A DNA stretch of 64,000 nucleotides from Neisseria zoodegmatis (GTDB lineage: Bacteria; Pseudomonadota; Gammaproteobacteria; Burkholderiales; Neisseriaceae): NCBI RefSeq assembly GCF_900187305.1, contig NZ_LT906434.1, positions 1,984,001 through 2,048,000 of the forward strand, written 5' to 3'. The position numbers and the translations under genes were made by a program. Of this stretch, positions 23,964 through 34,515 are shown piece after piece (the stretch's first letter is position 1; each line of letters begins with the position of its first letter). Below the pieces are notes generated by a model that saw nothing but the letters and a program-made list of their open reading frames with translations, did no database searches and was not told where the DNA came from.

Positions 23964-25837
23964 CAGAAAATCCTCGAAGTTACCTGATACACGATAAAGG
24001 CAAACACATAGGCAAGCCCGAACAGATACGCCGTGATCATAAAGGTTTTCCGTGCCGATTTGGTTTCACGCTTGATTACCGCCAATGTGGCCATACACAT
24101 CGGCGCGTAAATATACCAAGCCAAGAACGCAAAAGCGGTCGGTAGCCCCCAGTTGTTGTGCACAATCGGAATCAGCGCGTTTTGCACGGCATCTTCCGAA
24201 CCAGCGCCCACGGCATACACCGTACCCAAAGCAGCCACCACCACTTCGCGCGCGGCGATACCCGGAATCATGGCGATACACATCTGCCAAGTGAAACCCA
24301 GCGGTGCAAACAGAGACTCGATAAAGTGGCCGATCGTACCGGCAAAGCTGTAATCAATCGCCGCGCCCGTCGCTCCGGCAGGCGGAGCGGGAAAACTCAC
24401 CAACGCCCACAACACCACGCTCAAGGCAAAAATAATCGTACCCGCACGTTTTAAAAACGCTTTCACACGGTCCCACAAGCTCACCATGATATGTTTGAAG
24501 TTGGGCATACGGTATGTCGGCAGCTCCATCAGCAACGGAAACTGCTTGATGCCTTGCTTACCGCGGGCAAAATATTTCATCACATAAGCCGTAGCCGCCG
24601 CCGACAGGATGCCGGCCACATACAGCCCAAACAAAGTCAGCCCTTGCAGATTAAACACGCCCATCACCGTTTGATTGGGAATCACCGCCGCAATAATCAG
24701 CGCATAAATCGGCAGGCGCGCAGAGCAAGTGAGCATCGGCGCAATCATGATGGTAACCAGCCGTTCGCGCGGATCGTGAATGGTACGCGCCGACATCACC
24801 GCCGGTACCGCACAAGCAAAGCTCGACAGCAAAGGAATGAAAGAACGACCTGAAAGCCCTGATTTCGACAGCAGGTTATCCAGCAAAAACGCCGCACGGG
24901 GCAGATAGCCCGAATCTTCCAGCAGCAAAATAAAGGCAAACAAAATCGTAATTTGCGGCAAAAACACCAGCACGCTGCCGATACCGGCAATCACACCGTT
25001 CACCAGCAAATCCTGCAAAATACCCGCCGGAATCACGGTTGTTACCCACTCTCCGAGCGCACCGAAGCCGTCCTCAATCGCGCCCATCAAAGGTTCCGAC
25101 CACGAATAAACGGCCTGAAACACCAGCAGCAAAATCACCAACAAAATGGCAAAACCCCAAATCGGGTGCAGCACAATGCTGTCTAAACGGCGGTGCCATG
25201 GCGGCAGTTTCATTTCCGTGCTCACGACCTGCCGCAAAATATCTTCCACTTGGGCATACAGCTCGTTACTGTCGAGCCGGTTGAGCGTTTGCTCCGCCTC
25301 TTCCACATTGATGGGGTCGGCACGGCGCGGCAGTTTCGCCACCGCTTCACGCACGGCGCGGATACCTTCTTTACTCACCGCCACCGTTTCCAACACCGGC
25401 ACGCCTAGCAGCTTGCTCAATTTGTCCGCATCAATTTTCAAACCGCGCGAACGGGCCACATCGCTCAAATTGAGGGAAACCGCCATCGGCAGCCCGAGCG
25501 TTTTCAGCTCCAGCATCATCCGCAGCGTCATGCGCAGGTTGGTCGCATCCGCCACCGCAATAATCGCATCCGGCTGCTGGCCGAGCTTACCCAGTACCAC
25601 ATCCCGCGCCACCGCTTCATCAGGACTGGTAGTGCGCAGGCTGTATGTACCCGGCAAATCGATAATATGAACAGACGTATCGTCGATAAACACACCCTCG
25701 CGTTTATCCACCGTTACGCCCGGATAATTGGCTACTTTGGCATGCGCACCGGTAAGGCCGTTAAACAATACCGTCTTACCGCAGTTCGGCGCGCCCACCA
25801 AAGCGAAATAGCTTAAAGCCGACGCAGAAGCACTCAT
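23963..25837 (-). CDS. feoB: Ferrous iron transport protein B
   Basis: Inner-membrane GTP-dependent Fe(II) permease, 624 residues. The N-terminal G domain has G1 GAPNCGKT (15-22), G2/G3 region with DLPGTYSL, and G4-like NLSD; then a helical spacer, and about eight membrane helices with the two Gate motifs (CAVPAVMSAR, CSARLPIY). It is shorter than E. coli FeoB (773) but close to Neisseria homologues. ATG at 25837 is chosen because AAAGGA lies just upstream; the GTG at 25852 is unlikely. Operon order feoA, feoB, small Cys-rich protein. Confidence 0.95.
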   Translation of the reverse strand: MSASASALSYFALVGAPNCGKTVLFNGLTGAHAKVANYPGVTVDKREGVFIDDTSVHIIDLPGTYSLRTTSPDEAVARDVVLGKLGQQPDAIIAVADATNLRMTLRMMLELKTLGLPMAVSLNLSDVARSRGLKIDADKLSKLLGVPVLETVAVSKEGIRAVREAVAKLPRRADPINVEEAEQTLNRLDSNELYAQVEDILRQVVSTEMKLPPWHRRLDSIVLHPIWGFAILLVILLLVFQAVYSWSEPLMGAIEDGFGALGEWVTTVIPAGILQDLLVNGVIAGIGSVLVFLPQITILFAFILLLEDSGYLPRAAFLLDNLLSKSGLSGRSFIPLLSSFACAVPAVMSARTIHDPRERLVTIMIAPMLTCSARLPIYALIIAAVIPNQTVMGVFNLQGLTLFGLYVAGILSAAATAYVMKYFARGKQGIKQFPLLMELPTYRMPNFKHIMVSLWDRVKAFLKRAGTIIFALSVVLWALVSFPAPPAGATGAAIDYSFAGTIGHFIESLFAPLGFTWQMCIAMIPGIAAREVVVAALGTVYAVGAGSEDAVQNALIPIVHNNWGLPTAFAFLAWYIYAPMCMATLAVIKRETKSARKTFMITAYLFGLAYVFAFIVYQVTSRIF

Positions 25838-25939
25838 ATTGAATCCTTTCACTATTGCGTATCAAGCCGCCCCTTCGCTAGTTAAGAGGCCGTCTGAAAA
25901 TGCTGAATATTAAAAATGAAGATAAAGAAACCCAACCGC

Positions 25940-26212
25940 TTAGAAATGATCGGTTACCACCCGGCACATCACTTTGGAAGCTTCGGGCGCACGCAAGGCA
26001 AACTGCGACTGGTTGCCCAAACGCACGGCATAAGGCCCTTTGCCGAGCACGCCGACAGCCATTACTTCCAAAGACATACCGTTGGAAAAACCCAAGTCGG
26101 CCAAACGGCGGCTTACCAAAGAATCCAACTCACCGAAAACCGGGTTGTCTTGAATAAATTCGATATGGGCACAAGTGCCTTTACTTAATTGAGAGAGCGG
26201 GATAACAGACAT
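25940..26212 (-). CDS. feoA: FeoA family protein
   Basis: A 90-residue SH3-like cytosolic protein needed for FeoB activity. It has LSQLSKGTCAHIEFI, RRLADLGFSNGMSLEV (near 36-51) and the C-terminal LRAPEASKVMCRVV. It precedes feoB by about 100 bp with a DUS in between. The upstream region (26213-26340) is AT-rich and has two GATATT hexamers (26288-26301) that could be a weak Fur-type site; I would not rely on it. Confidence 0.93.
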   Translation of the reverse strand: MSVIPLSQLSKGTCAHIEFIQDNPVFGELDSLVSRRLADLGFSNGMSLEVMAVGVLGKGPYAVRLGNQSQFALRAPEASKVMCRVVTDHF

Positions 26213-26751
26213 AAAAGCCTACTTTCTTGTTTTGATACAAAAGTTAAGCTTAAGACGGAGACCCCTGAACGTGACAGAACTGCGTCTGATATTATGATAT
26301 TAATTTTTATTCAGGTTTAATCATATCTTAATGTTTTTTAGTTGAATTTGCAATGAAAAATGAATTTCTTCTGCCGGCGGAGAAACATGCAAGCCATGCC
26401 GCCGTTTCATCAAACCTCATATAAACAAAAGAAGAATCAAGAAATTAGAAATTAATATTTTGAAATTCACCGCCTGCTCTTATGAGGCCGTCTGAAAACA
26501 AATCGACACTTTTTTGAGCTGCATCAGAAGAAAGCTAGAGAATTATCGACCGTCAAACCACTTATCAAGTAACCGTAACGTCATACCTGCTTTTACCCGA
26601 ATATTTTCAGACGGCCTCAACCATAGCGGCGCTTTGAAATAAAGACCATTCCTTCAACAAGCCTATCTCCCCCTGCTTACCGCAAATAAAAACAAAGGCT
26701 GCCGACATTCAGCCGACAGCCTTTATTGATGCGTTTCACTTTATTGAGTGA
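26213..26751. other. Intergenic region between feoA and the YwqK-like gene
   Basis: 539 bp, AT-rich near feoA, presumably with the feo promoter. Two DUS (26484-26493, 26608-26617) in opposite orientation and a terminator at the far end. No gene is visible on either strand. Confidence 0.55.
26694..26724 (-). terminator. Rho-independent terminator
   Basis: AAAGGCTG/CAGCCTTT stem with an inner CCGAC/GTCGG-like extension, followed on the minus strand by TTTGTTTTTATTT. Ends the aldehyde dehydrogenase-YwqK operon. Confidence 0.8.
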
Positions 26752-27492
26752 TTAATCCGACAGCACATAGCCGTCTTCATCCCACACCGTTTTCTTAACC
26801 AGCGAGCCGTTTAAATACACCGCTTCAGATTTTTTCGCGCCGTTGGGATGCCAATCGAGCACGATACCGTTGCGTCTGCCGCCTTCCATCGTGATTTCGG
26901 TGAGCAGCAAGCCGTTTTCGTTCCAACTGACGATGCTGTTGGGTTTGTCGTCAACCATCATCATTTCCGTTTTGGGCTGGCCGTTCGCATACCACTGCTT
27001 CCAGTAGCCGTTGGCCTTATTGTCTTTAAACTGGATTTCGCTCTCTTTATTGCCGTTGCGGTAATAGCGCGAACCCGTGCCCTCGCTTCTGCCTTCCACA
27101 TAAGGCATCACCGCCGATTTTTTACCGTTGGGATACCAGTTTATCCACACGCCGTCGGGCTTGCCGTTTTTATAGCGGCCACTCATTTTCTTTTGGCCGT
27201 TGAAATGCCACAAAGTCAACTCGCCGCTATTCGGCGTAGGAACGAAATTCTTGATTTGCCCCGCCGCCACCTGATAGGGATCGGAATATTTCTTCATCGA
27301 GGGATAATAGAAATCCTGAGCTTGGGCGACGCCGTCTTTCACTTCGTACTGGCGCACATAAGCCACCGCCGACATATTCGCGGTGATCTGCCCTTGCTGA
27401 TTGAAATACAGTTCTTGCATCTGCGCAGCCGCCGCCAGCGGAAAACCCGCCAGCAATACAGCTTGAAGCCCTGTATACCATATTGATTTCAT
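26752..27492 (-). CDS. Secreted MORN-variant (YwqK-like) repeat protein
   Basis: A 246-residue protein with a Sec signal peptide (cleavage likely after AAAAQ, residue 23 or so) and at least six repeats of the type WYPNGKKS, YYRNGNKESE, WYANGQPKTE, WHPNGAKKSE. These are MORN-like repeats of the YwqK family, often labelled toxin-antitoxin antitoxins though the secreted versions have no known antitoxin role. It starts 1 bp after the aldehyde dehydrogenase stop and is co-transcribed with it. Confidence 0.85.
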   Translation of the reverse strand: MKSIWYTGLQAVLLAGFPLAAAAQMQELYFNQQGQITANMSAVAYVRQYEVKDGVAQAQDFYYPSMKKYSDPYQVAAGQIKNFVPTPNSGELTLWHFNGQKKMSGRYKNGKPDGVWINWYPNGKKSAVMPYVEGRSEGTGSRYYRNGNKESEIQFKDNKANGYWKQWYANGQPKTEMMMVDDKPNSIVSWNENGLLLTEITMEGGRRNGIVLDWHPNGAKKSEAVYLNGSLVKKTVWDEDGYVLSD

Positions 27493-27493
27493 A

Positions 27494-28843
27494 TTATTTT
27501 TGCCAATAAGATTTCACGTTTACAAATTCATAAATCCCAAACTCAGACAGCTCCCTGCCGTAGCCCGAATCTTTCACGCCGCCGAAAGGCAGATGCAGAT
27601 CGCTGCTGGTGTGGCGGTTGATATACACCGCACCGGTTTGCAGTTTGGAGGCATATTCCCACGCTTTTTCATGGTTTTGCGAATAAATGCTCGCCCCTAA
27701 ACCATATGGGTTATCGTTGGCCAATGCAATGGCGTGTTCTTCGCCCAAAGCCCGCATAATTACTGCTACCGGGCCGAATACTTCTTCGTGGTACACGCGG
27801 CAATTGTGGTTCACATGATCCAACACCGTAGCGGGATAAAACCAGCCTTGCTCGGTACATTCGGGAATCTGCCCGCCTTGAAGCACGGTGGCGCCGTTTA
27901 CCAAAGCATCAATCACCTGCGAATGGATGCGTTCGCGCAAATCGCGGCGGTGCAGCGGAGCCAGCGTGGTTTCGGGATCCATAGGATCGCCGGTTTTCAG
28001 TTTGGCGCATTCTGCCAAAAACAGGCTGATAAATTCTTCGGCCACAGATTCCGTCACAATAATGCGCTTGGCCGCATTGCACGATTGGCCTGCGTCACGA
28101 AAGCGCGAATAGCAGGCATCTTTGGCGGCTTGTGCCAAATCGGCGTCCGACATCACGATAAAGGCATTGCTGCCGCCCAATTCCATCACATTCTTTTTCA
28201 GGTACAACCCGGCTTGGGCTGCCAAACGGCGCCCTGTGTCGGCGGAGCCGGTGAAGGCCAGCGCATCGGTGCAGGCAACGGCGCGGCGCACTTCGGCGTG
28301 ATCAAGCCACGCCACTTCCATGGGCAGGCTGCTGCCGATGATTTCAAACAGGGCTTCGGTTACCCTGCCGACGCTGGGCGCGGGTTTCACCATACAGGCA
28401 TTGCCGGCGCACAAAGCGGGAATGGCAAAACGCAACACCTGCCACACCGGGTAATTCCACGGCATCACGGCAAACACCACGCCCAAAGGCTCGAATCTTA
28501 CTTGGCTTAGACTGGCTTGAGTCTCAATAGTTTTATGTGCCAGCAATTCCGGGGCTTTGCGCGCGTAATAGCGCACCAACTCAACCGATTTGTTCATCTC
28601 GGCTTTGCACTCGCGCAGGCAACGGCCGACTTCTTCGCAAATCATTACCGCCAAGCGGCCGCGGTTGGCTTCCAAGCGGTCGGCAAAGGCGCTGAGTAAC
28701 TCGGAGCGTTGGGTAACTGAAAGTTCGGCAAACGCCTGTTGGCGCTTTCTCAAACGCCGCAAGTGGTATTCGAACTCTTCCCATGATTGAGCTTCACGCT
28801 CGTATAAGGTTTCTCCGTTTAAAATATGTGTGCTGAAAAACAC
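27494..28843 (-). CDS. NAD(P)-dependent aldehyde dehydrogenase, succinate-semialdehyde type
   Basis: Aldehyde dehydrogenase of 449 residues, closest in memory to the short succinate-semialdehyde dehydrogenases Sad/YneI. Motifs are the cofactor-binding PWNYPVWQV (near 124-132), FTGSADTGRRL, general base Glu in ELGGSNAF, and the catalytic cysteine in DAGQSCNAAKR (near 257). GTG start at 28843 is supported by GGAG 6 bases upstream. Physiological substrate is not shown by the neighbours. Confidence 0.9.
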   Translation of the reverse strand: MFFSTHILNGETLYEREAQSWEEFEYHLRRLRKRQQAFAELSVTQRSELLSAFADRLEANRGRLAVMICEEVGRCLRECKAEMNKSVELVRYYARKAPELLAHKTIETQASLSQVRFEPLGVVFAVMPWNYPVWQVLRFAIPALCAGNACMVKPAPSVGRVTEALFEIIGSSLPMEVAWLDHAEVRRAVACTDALAFTGSADTGRRLAAQAGLYLKKNVMELGGSNAFIVMSDADLAQAAKDACYSRFRDAGQSCNAAKRIIVTESVAEEFISLFLAECAKLKTGDPMDPETTLAPLHRRDLRERIHSQVIDALVNGATVLQGGQIPECTEQGWFYPATVLDHVNHNCRVYHEEVFGPVAVIMRALGEEHAIALANDNPYGLGASIYSQNHEKAWEYASKLQTGAVYINRHTSSDLHLPFGGVKDSGYGRELSEFGIYEFVNVKSYWQK

Positions 28844-29119
28844 GGGCAGCTCCGAAAAATGCGGCGGCCGATTTGGCCGGAATATAAAAATTATTGTGAG
28901 TAGGAAATTTTATAATCAATGGCAGATGCCGTCTGAAAACACCGTTAAACGGCTTTCTGCTCATATAATCGGCTGTTCGGTTTTCGGTTAAAGTTTCTCG
29001 ATGTAATTGCTGATAGGTTTATTGTACCTGAATAAAACAGATTGCGGGCGGGCTTATTTCTTTATCGGAACGCCAGCTGATATCCCTATCCGCGCTTATT
29101 TTTCTCTCATATAACAAAA

Positions 29120-29844
29120 GAGGCTGAAGTAGATTAGCAGTCATGATAGGCTGCCAAAATGAAGATAACCCACTGTAAGTTAAAGAAGAGTCTGCAAAGA
29201 AAACTGCTTGAATATTTTGTATTGGAAGTAACCGCACGTTCTGCTGCCGATATCTTGGGTATTCAGCCCAATACGGCTATTCTCTTCTACCGTAAAATCC
29301 GTCTTGTTATCAGCCATCATTTGGCTTTGGAAGCAGATCAGGTTTTTGAGGGCACTATAGAATTGGATGAGAGCTATTTCGGCGGTAAGCGTAAAGGAAA
29401 GCGCGGTAGGGGAGCAGCAGGTAAAGTGGTGGTTTTCGGTATCCTTAAACGTGGAGGTAAGGTTTATACGGTTGTAGTGAATAATGCCCGAAAGGAAAGT
29501 TTATTTCCTGTTATTACAAGGAAAATTACACCTGATAGCGTAGTTTATACGGACTGCCTGAGCAGTTACGACGTGTTGGATGTCAGCTTGGATGTCAGCG
29601 GTTTTCACCATCACAGGATTAATCACAGCAAAAAGTTTGCCGACCGACACAACCATATCAACGGCATTGAGAATTTTTGGAATCAGGCGAAACGTGTCTT
29701 GCGCAAATACAACGGAATCGACCGAAAATCTTTTCCTCTGTTCTTGAAAGAATGTGAGTTTCGTTTTAACTTCGGGACACCAAAGCAGCAGTTAAAAACT
29801 TTGCGGCTTTGGTGTGGTATTTAGGGCTAATCTACTTCAGCCCC
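29120..29844 (+). mobile_element. Complete IS1595-family (IS1016-like) insertion sequence
   Basis: A 725-bp element with near-perfect 19-bp terminal inverted repeats (GAGGCTGAAGTAGATTAGC left; inverted GGGGCTGAAGTAGATTAGC right) flanked by an 8-bp direct repeat TAACAAAA (29112-29119 and 29845-29852). Size, TSD length and transposase fit the IS1595 family, IS1016 group, known from Neisseria and Haemophilus. The target is the T run of a hairpin terminator after ttcA. Confidence 0.95.
29159..29824 (+). CDS. IS1595-family transposase
   Basis: DDxN/E-type transposase of 221 residues, the ISXO2-like (IS1016) group. The catalytic core has ELDESYFGGKRKGKRGRG (first Asp near 70), VYTDCLSSYDVLD (second Asp near 130) and HINGIENFWNQAKRVLRKYNG (Asn/Glu region near 168), with the family's FRFNFG-like ECEFRFNF end. 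N-terminal helix-turn-helix-like segment lies at residues 20-50; the zinc ribbon seen in longer members is absent. The frame is intact, so the element could be active. Confidence 0.94.
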   Translation: MKITHCKLKKSLQRKLLEYFVLEVTARSAADILGIQPNTAILFYRKIRLVISHHLALEADQVFEGTIELDESYFGGKRKGKRGRGAAGKVVVFGILKRGGKVYTVVVNNARKESLFPVITRKITPDSVVYTDCLSSYDVLDVSLDVSGFHHHRINHSKKFADRHNHINGIENFWNQAKRVLRKYNGIDRKSFPLFLKECEFRFNFGTPKQQLKTLRLWCGI

Positions 29845-29848
29845 TAAC

Positions 29849-29877
29849 AAAATGCTGCCCGCAACAGGCAGCATTTT
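29849..29877 (-). terminator. Terminator of ttcA
   Basis: AAAATGCTGCC/GGCAGCATTTT, 11-bp perfect stem with a 7-base loop. Read on the minus strand it is followed by TTTTGTTA, the TSD of the adjacent insertion sequence. Confidence 0.85.
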
Positions 29878-29932
29878 CATCAAACATATTTTCAGACGGC
29901 CTCAACACGCCTGAATCCGCATTCAACTTTAT

Positions 29933-30877
29933 TCAGCTTTTAGGCTTGCTGGCCAAGATATTGATCACTTTTTTCACGGGAATTTCGGGCGAAATGGTGA
30001 TTTCGTTACCCTCGCGACCGTCTGAAAACTGCTGCGGCACAGTTTCTTTGTCGAAAGCCAAATCGCCGCCGTGTTTCAACACCTGCCCGCGTTGCAAACC
30101 GGCGAAGTCGAATAATGTAGTGTCGGCCAAATGCGAAGGCACAACGTTTTGCAGGGCGGAAAACATGGATTCGATGCGGCCGGGGAAGCGTTTGTCCCAA
30201 TCTTGCAGCATTTCCTTAATCACCTGACGTTGCAGATTGGGCTGCGAGCCGCACAGGTTGCACGGAATAATCGGAAACTGTTTCAACTCGGCATAACGTT
30301 CCAAGTCTTTTTCTTTCACATACGCCAGCGGGCGGATAACGATATGCTCACCGTTGTCGCTTACCAGCTTGGGCGGCATGGCTTTAAGTTTGCCGCCGTA
30401 AAACATATTCAAAAACAGCGTTTCCAGAATATCGTCGCGATGGTGGCCGAGCGCGATTTTGGTGCAGCCCAGTTCTTTAGCTACGCGGTACAGCACGCCG
30501 CGGCGCAAACGGCTGCACAGCGAACAGGTGGTTTTGCCCTCTTCAATCACGCGCTTGACCACGGAATAAGTGTCTTCTTCGATGATTTTGTAAGGCACGC
30601 CGATGCTTTCGAGGTATTCGGGCAAAACGTGCTCGGGAAATCCGGGCTGCTTTTGGTCGAGATTGACGGCAATCAGCTCGAAATCGACCGGCGCGCTGGC
30701 CTGCAACTGGCGCAGAATGTCCAGCAAGGCGTAGCTGTCTTTGCCGCCCGACAAGCAGACCATGATTTTGTCGCCCTGCTCGATCATGTTGAAATCGTTG
30801 ATGGCATCGCCCACGGCATGGCGCAGGCGTTTATTTAACTTGTTGTTTTCTAATTCGTGTTTGGGTTTCTTAGACAT
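29933..30877 (-). CDS. ttcA: tRNA 2-thiocytidine biosynthesis protein TtcA
   Basis: Iron-sulfur enzyme that thiolates C32 of certain tRNAs. The 314-residue protein has the PP-loop [11 protein letters not shown] (near residues 44-54), and two CxxC pairs, [10 protein letters not shown] (near 118-127) and [12 protein letters not shown] (near 209-220), that hold the 4Fe-4S cluster. Length is normal. Bounded by terminators on both sides. Confidence 0.96.
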   Translation of the reverse strand: MSKKPKHELENNKLNKRLRHAVGDAINDFNMIEQGDKIMVCLSGGKDSYALLDILRQLQASAPVDFELIAVNLDQKQPGFPEHVLPEYLESIGVPYKIIEEDTYSVVKRVIEEGKTTCSLCSRLRRGVLYRVAKELGCTKIALGHHRDDILETLFLNMFYGGKLKAMPPKLVSDNGEHIVIRPLAYVKEKDLERYAELKQFPIIPCNLCGSQPNLQRQVIKEMLQDWDKRFPGRIESMFSALQNVVPSHLADTTLFDFAGLQRGQVLKHGGDLAFDKETVPQQFSDGREGNEITISPEIPVKKVINILASKPKS

Positions 30878-30923
30878 GACTGAAACGTGAAAAACAAAGG
30901 CCGGATTGTACCTTAAATATTAG

Positions 30924-30965
30924 GAGGCCGTCTGAAAAAAGCTGCGGGCTTTTTCAGACGGCCTC
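30924..30965. terminator. DUS hairpin terminator
   Basis: Inverted DUS pair with 16-bp stem between ttcA and argB (both minus strand); ends argB. Confidence 0.8.
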
Positions 30966-31005
30966 TCTGTTGATGAAGCAGGTTTTCACTCTGTTCGGAA
31001 GCGCT

Positions 31006-32040
<1,035 letters not shown>

Positions 32041-32059
32041 TCAGACGGCCTTTTCAACT

Positions 32060-33025
32060 ATGCAGCTTATTCTTGCCCCGATGCAGGGGCTGGTGGACGA
32101 CGTGATGCGCGACCTGCTGACCCGTATCGGCGGGTTCGACGAATGCGTGAGCGAATTTGTGCGCATTACCCATACCGTGCATTCGCGTCAGACTTGGCTG
32201 AAACATGTGCCGGAAATCGCCGGCAACAACCGAACGCCCGCCGGCGTACCCTGCACCGTGCAGCTTCTAGGCAGCGATGCGGACAACATGGCGGTAAACG
32301 CGCTCGAAGCCGTGCGTTTCGGCGCAGATAAAATCGACCTTAATTTCGGCTGCCCCGCACCCACCGTAAACAAACACAAAGGCGGCGCGGTGCTGTTGAA
32401 AGAGCCGGAGCTGATTCACCATATCGTCCTCACTTTGCGCCGAAGCCTGCCCGACCATATTCCGCTCACCGGCAAAATGCGTTTGGGTTTTGAAGACAAA
32501 ACGCTCGCGCTCGAATGTGCCGCCGCCATTGCCGACGGTGGTGCCTGCGGCCTGACCGTGCATGCGCGCACCAAAGTGGAAGGCTACGAACCGCCCGCAC
32601 ATTGGGAATGGGTGCGCAAAATCCGCGAGGCCGTGCAGATTCCGGTAACGGCCAACGGCGATGTGTTTGCCTTGCAGGATTATCTCGACATTAAAGAGGT
32701 AAGCGGCTGCGATAGCGTGATGCTCGGGCGCGGCGCGGTGATGCGCCCGGATTTGGCGCGGCAGATTAAGCAGTTTGAACGCGGCGAAAGCGTTACCGAA
32801 GCGGATTTTGCCGAAATCGCGGGCTGGATAAACCTGTTTTTTGACCTGTGCCTTGCCAAAGAAGCCAACAACAAATACCCCGTCGCCCGTTTGAAACAAT
32901 GGCTGGGCATGATGAAAAAAGTGTATCCGCAGGCGCAGGAATTGTTTGAACGCATCCGCACCTTGAAAGAAGCGGACGAAGTGAAAAACGTATTGATTGC
33001 GTTTGAACAGGCGCAACGCCGTTAA
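32060..33025 (+). CDS. dusC: tRNA-dihydrouridine(16) synthase DusC
   Basis: Flavin enzyme that reduces U16 in the D loop of tRNAs. The 321-residue protein has LAPMQGLVD at the FMN site (5-13), DLNFGCPAP (near 94-102) with the catalytic cysteine, the basic residues KMRLGF (near 140) and ANGDVFALQDY, GRGAVMRPD near 222. The subgroup follows from the MQGLVD start and C-terminal helical RNA-binding domain. Upstream DUS at 32040. Confidence 0.94.
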   Translation: MQLILAPMQGLVDDVMRDLLTRIGGFDECVSEFVRITHTVHSRQTWLKHVPEIAGNNRTPAGVPCTVQLLGSDADNMAVNALEAVRFGADKIDLNFGCPAPTVNKHKGGAVLLKEPELIHHIVLTLRRSLPDHIPLTGKMRLGFEDKTLALECAAAIADGGACGLTVHARTKVEGYEPPAHWEWVRKIREAVQIPVTANGDVFALQDYLDIKEVSGCDSVMLGRGAVMRPDLARQIKQFERGESVTEADFAEIAGWINLFFDLCLAKEANNKYPVARLKQWLGMMKKVYPQAQELFERIRTLKEADEVKNVLIAFEQAQRR

Positions 33026-33159
33026 ATATCAACGGCTTTTAGTGTTATCCATTAAATCACATTCCTCCCTCTCACTCAGGCTCTTAGCTGCCGTCTGAAA
33101 AATCATTCGGAATCAGTTAAGATACGGCCTGATACTTTTTCAGACGGCCTGATCACACC

Positions 33160-34374
33160 ATGCAGATTTATCTTGTCGGCGGCGCAGTCCGCGATACTTT
33201 ACTCAACATCACCGTTACCGACCGCGATTGGGTTGTTGTCGGCGCCGATGCCGCGGCCATGCTGGCGCAAGGCTTCCAGCCCGTCGGCAAAGACTTCCCC
33301 GTGTTTCTGCACCCCGACAGCCACGAAGAATACGCCCTCGCCCGCACCGAGCGCAAAACCGCCAAAGGTTATGCCGGCTTTGCTTTTTATGCCGATAAAG
33401 ACGTTACCCTCGAGCAAGACTTAATGCGCCGCGATCTCACCATCAACGCCATGGCTCAAGATTCAGACGGCCTGATTATCGACCCTTTCGGCGGCCAAGA
33501 AGATTTGCGCAACGGCGTTTTGCGCCATGTTTCCGAAGCCTTCGCCGAAGACCCCGTGCGCATTCTCCGCACCGCACGTTTTGCCGCCCGCTACGGTTTC
33601 AGCGTTGCCCCCGAAACCATGGAGCTGATGAAACAGATGGTGCGCGACGGTGAAGCCGATGCTTTGGTAGAAGAACGCGTGTGGCAGGAATTGGCCAAAG
33701 GGCTGATGGAAAAACAGCCGCGCAAAATGATCGAAATCCTGCGCGAATGCGGGGCTTTAAAAGTGTTGCTGCCCGAAGTGGACGCCCTTTTCGGCGTGCC
33801 GCAACGCGCCGACTACCATCCCGAAATCGACAGCGGCATCCACACGCTGATGGTATTGCAACGCGCCGCCGACATGGGTTTGACCCTGCCCGAACGCTAC
33901 GCCGCCCTGCTGCACGACTTGGGCAAAGCACTCACACCCGCCGACATTCTGCCCAAACACCACGGCCACGATATAGCGGGCGTAACGCCCGTGCGCGCCG
34001 TCAACGCCCGCTGGAAAGTGCCCAAAGCCTGTTCCGAATTGGCCGAACTGGTTTGCCGCTGGCACATCATGTTGCACAGCGTCGAAAACCTGAAACCGCA
34101 AACCGTGTTGAAAACCTTAAAGCAAACCGATGCTTTCAGACGGCCCGAACGTTTTCAGACGGCCTTAAACGTTTGCGTGGCCGATACGCAAGGCCGTCTG
34201 AACCGTGAAAACGAACCCTACCCGCAACGCGAACACTGGCTGGCTCTGCTCGATGCCGCCAACAGCGTCAACACCGCCGAAATCGCCGCCGCCCACGCCG
34301 ATGCGCCGCACAAAATTGCCGAAGCAATTGATAGGGCGCGGCTGGAAAAAATCAAACCGCTGCATACGGCCTGA
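33160..34374 (+). CDS. cca: CCA-adding enzyme, C-terminus altered by MITE
   Basis: Adds or repairs the 3' CCA of tRNA. Of 404 residues, the nucleotidyltransferase head has YLVGGAVRDTLL (4-15) and DRDWVVVG with RRDLTINAMA near 90, and the HD phosphohydrolase domain contains LLHDLGKA near 249-256, as in bifunctional gamma/beta-proteobacterial enzymes. The stop TGA (34372-34374) lies across the junction with MITE copy 2. Removing the element and one copy of its 5-bp TSD would extend the frame by 8 codons to TAA at 34543-34545, giving 412 residues. Three DUS are inside the 3' part. Confidence 0.95.
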   Translation: MQIYLVGGAVRDTLLNITVTDRDWVVVGADAAAMLAQGFQPVGKDFPVFLHPDSHEEYALARTERKTAKGYAGFAFYADKDVTLEQDLMRRDLTINAMAQDSDGLIIDPFGGQEDLRNGVLRHVSEAFAEDPVRILRTARFAARYGFSVAPETMELMKQMVRDGEADALVEERVWQELAKGLMEKQPRKMIEILRECGALKVLLPEVDALFGVPQRADYHPEIDSGIHTLMVLQRAADMGLTLPERYAALLHDLGKALTPADILPKHHGHDIAGVTPVRAVNARWKVPKACSELAELVCRWHIMLHSVENLKPQTVLKTLKQTDAFRRPERFQTALNVCVADTQGRLNRENEPYPQREHWLALLDAANSVNTAEIAAAHADAPHKIAEAIDRARLEKIKPLHTA

Positions 34375-34515
34375 GACCTTTGCAAAACCCTCAGATGTGG
34401 ATGCAGTTCAAGGCGTAGCAGCACAGCGAGTGCAGACATATCATATAGATAGGCAAACGAGCGAGCAGCGCACAACGCAGAAATGCGCCGCAGATGGGGG
34501 TTTTGCAAAGGTCTC
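34373..34515. mobile_element. MITE, copy 2 (143 bp), inserted in the end of cca
   Basis: GAGACCTTTGCAAA ends as in copy 1, with 5-bp direct repeats GGCCT immediately outside (34368-34372 and 34516-34520). It provides the last two bases of the cca stop codon and separates cca from ribE. Confidence 0.9.

Noticed and set aside
26280..26340. Fur box before feoA
   Set aside because: Two GATATT hexamers and AT-rich DNA give only a weak match to the Fur consensus; not enough to annotate as a site.
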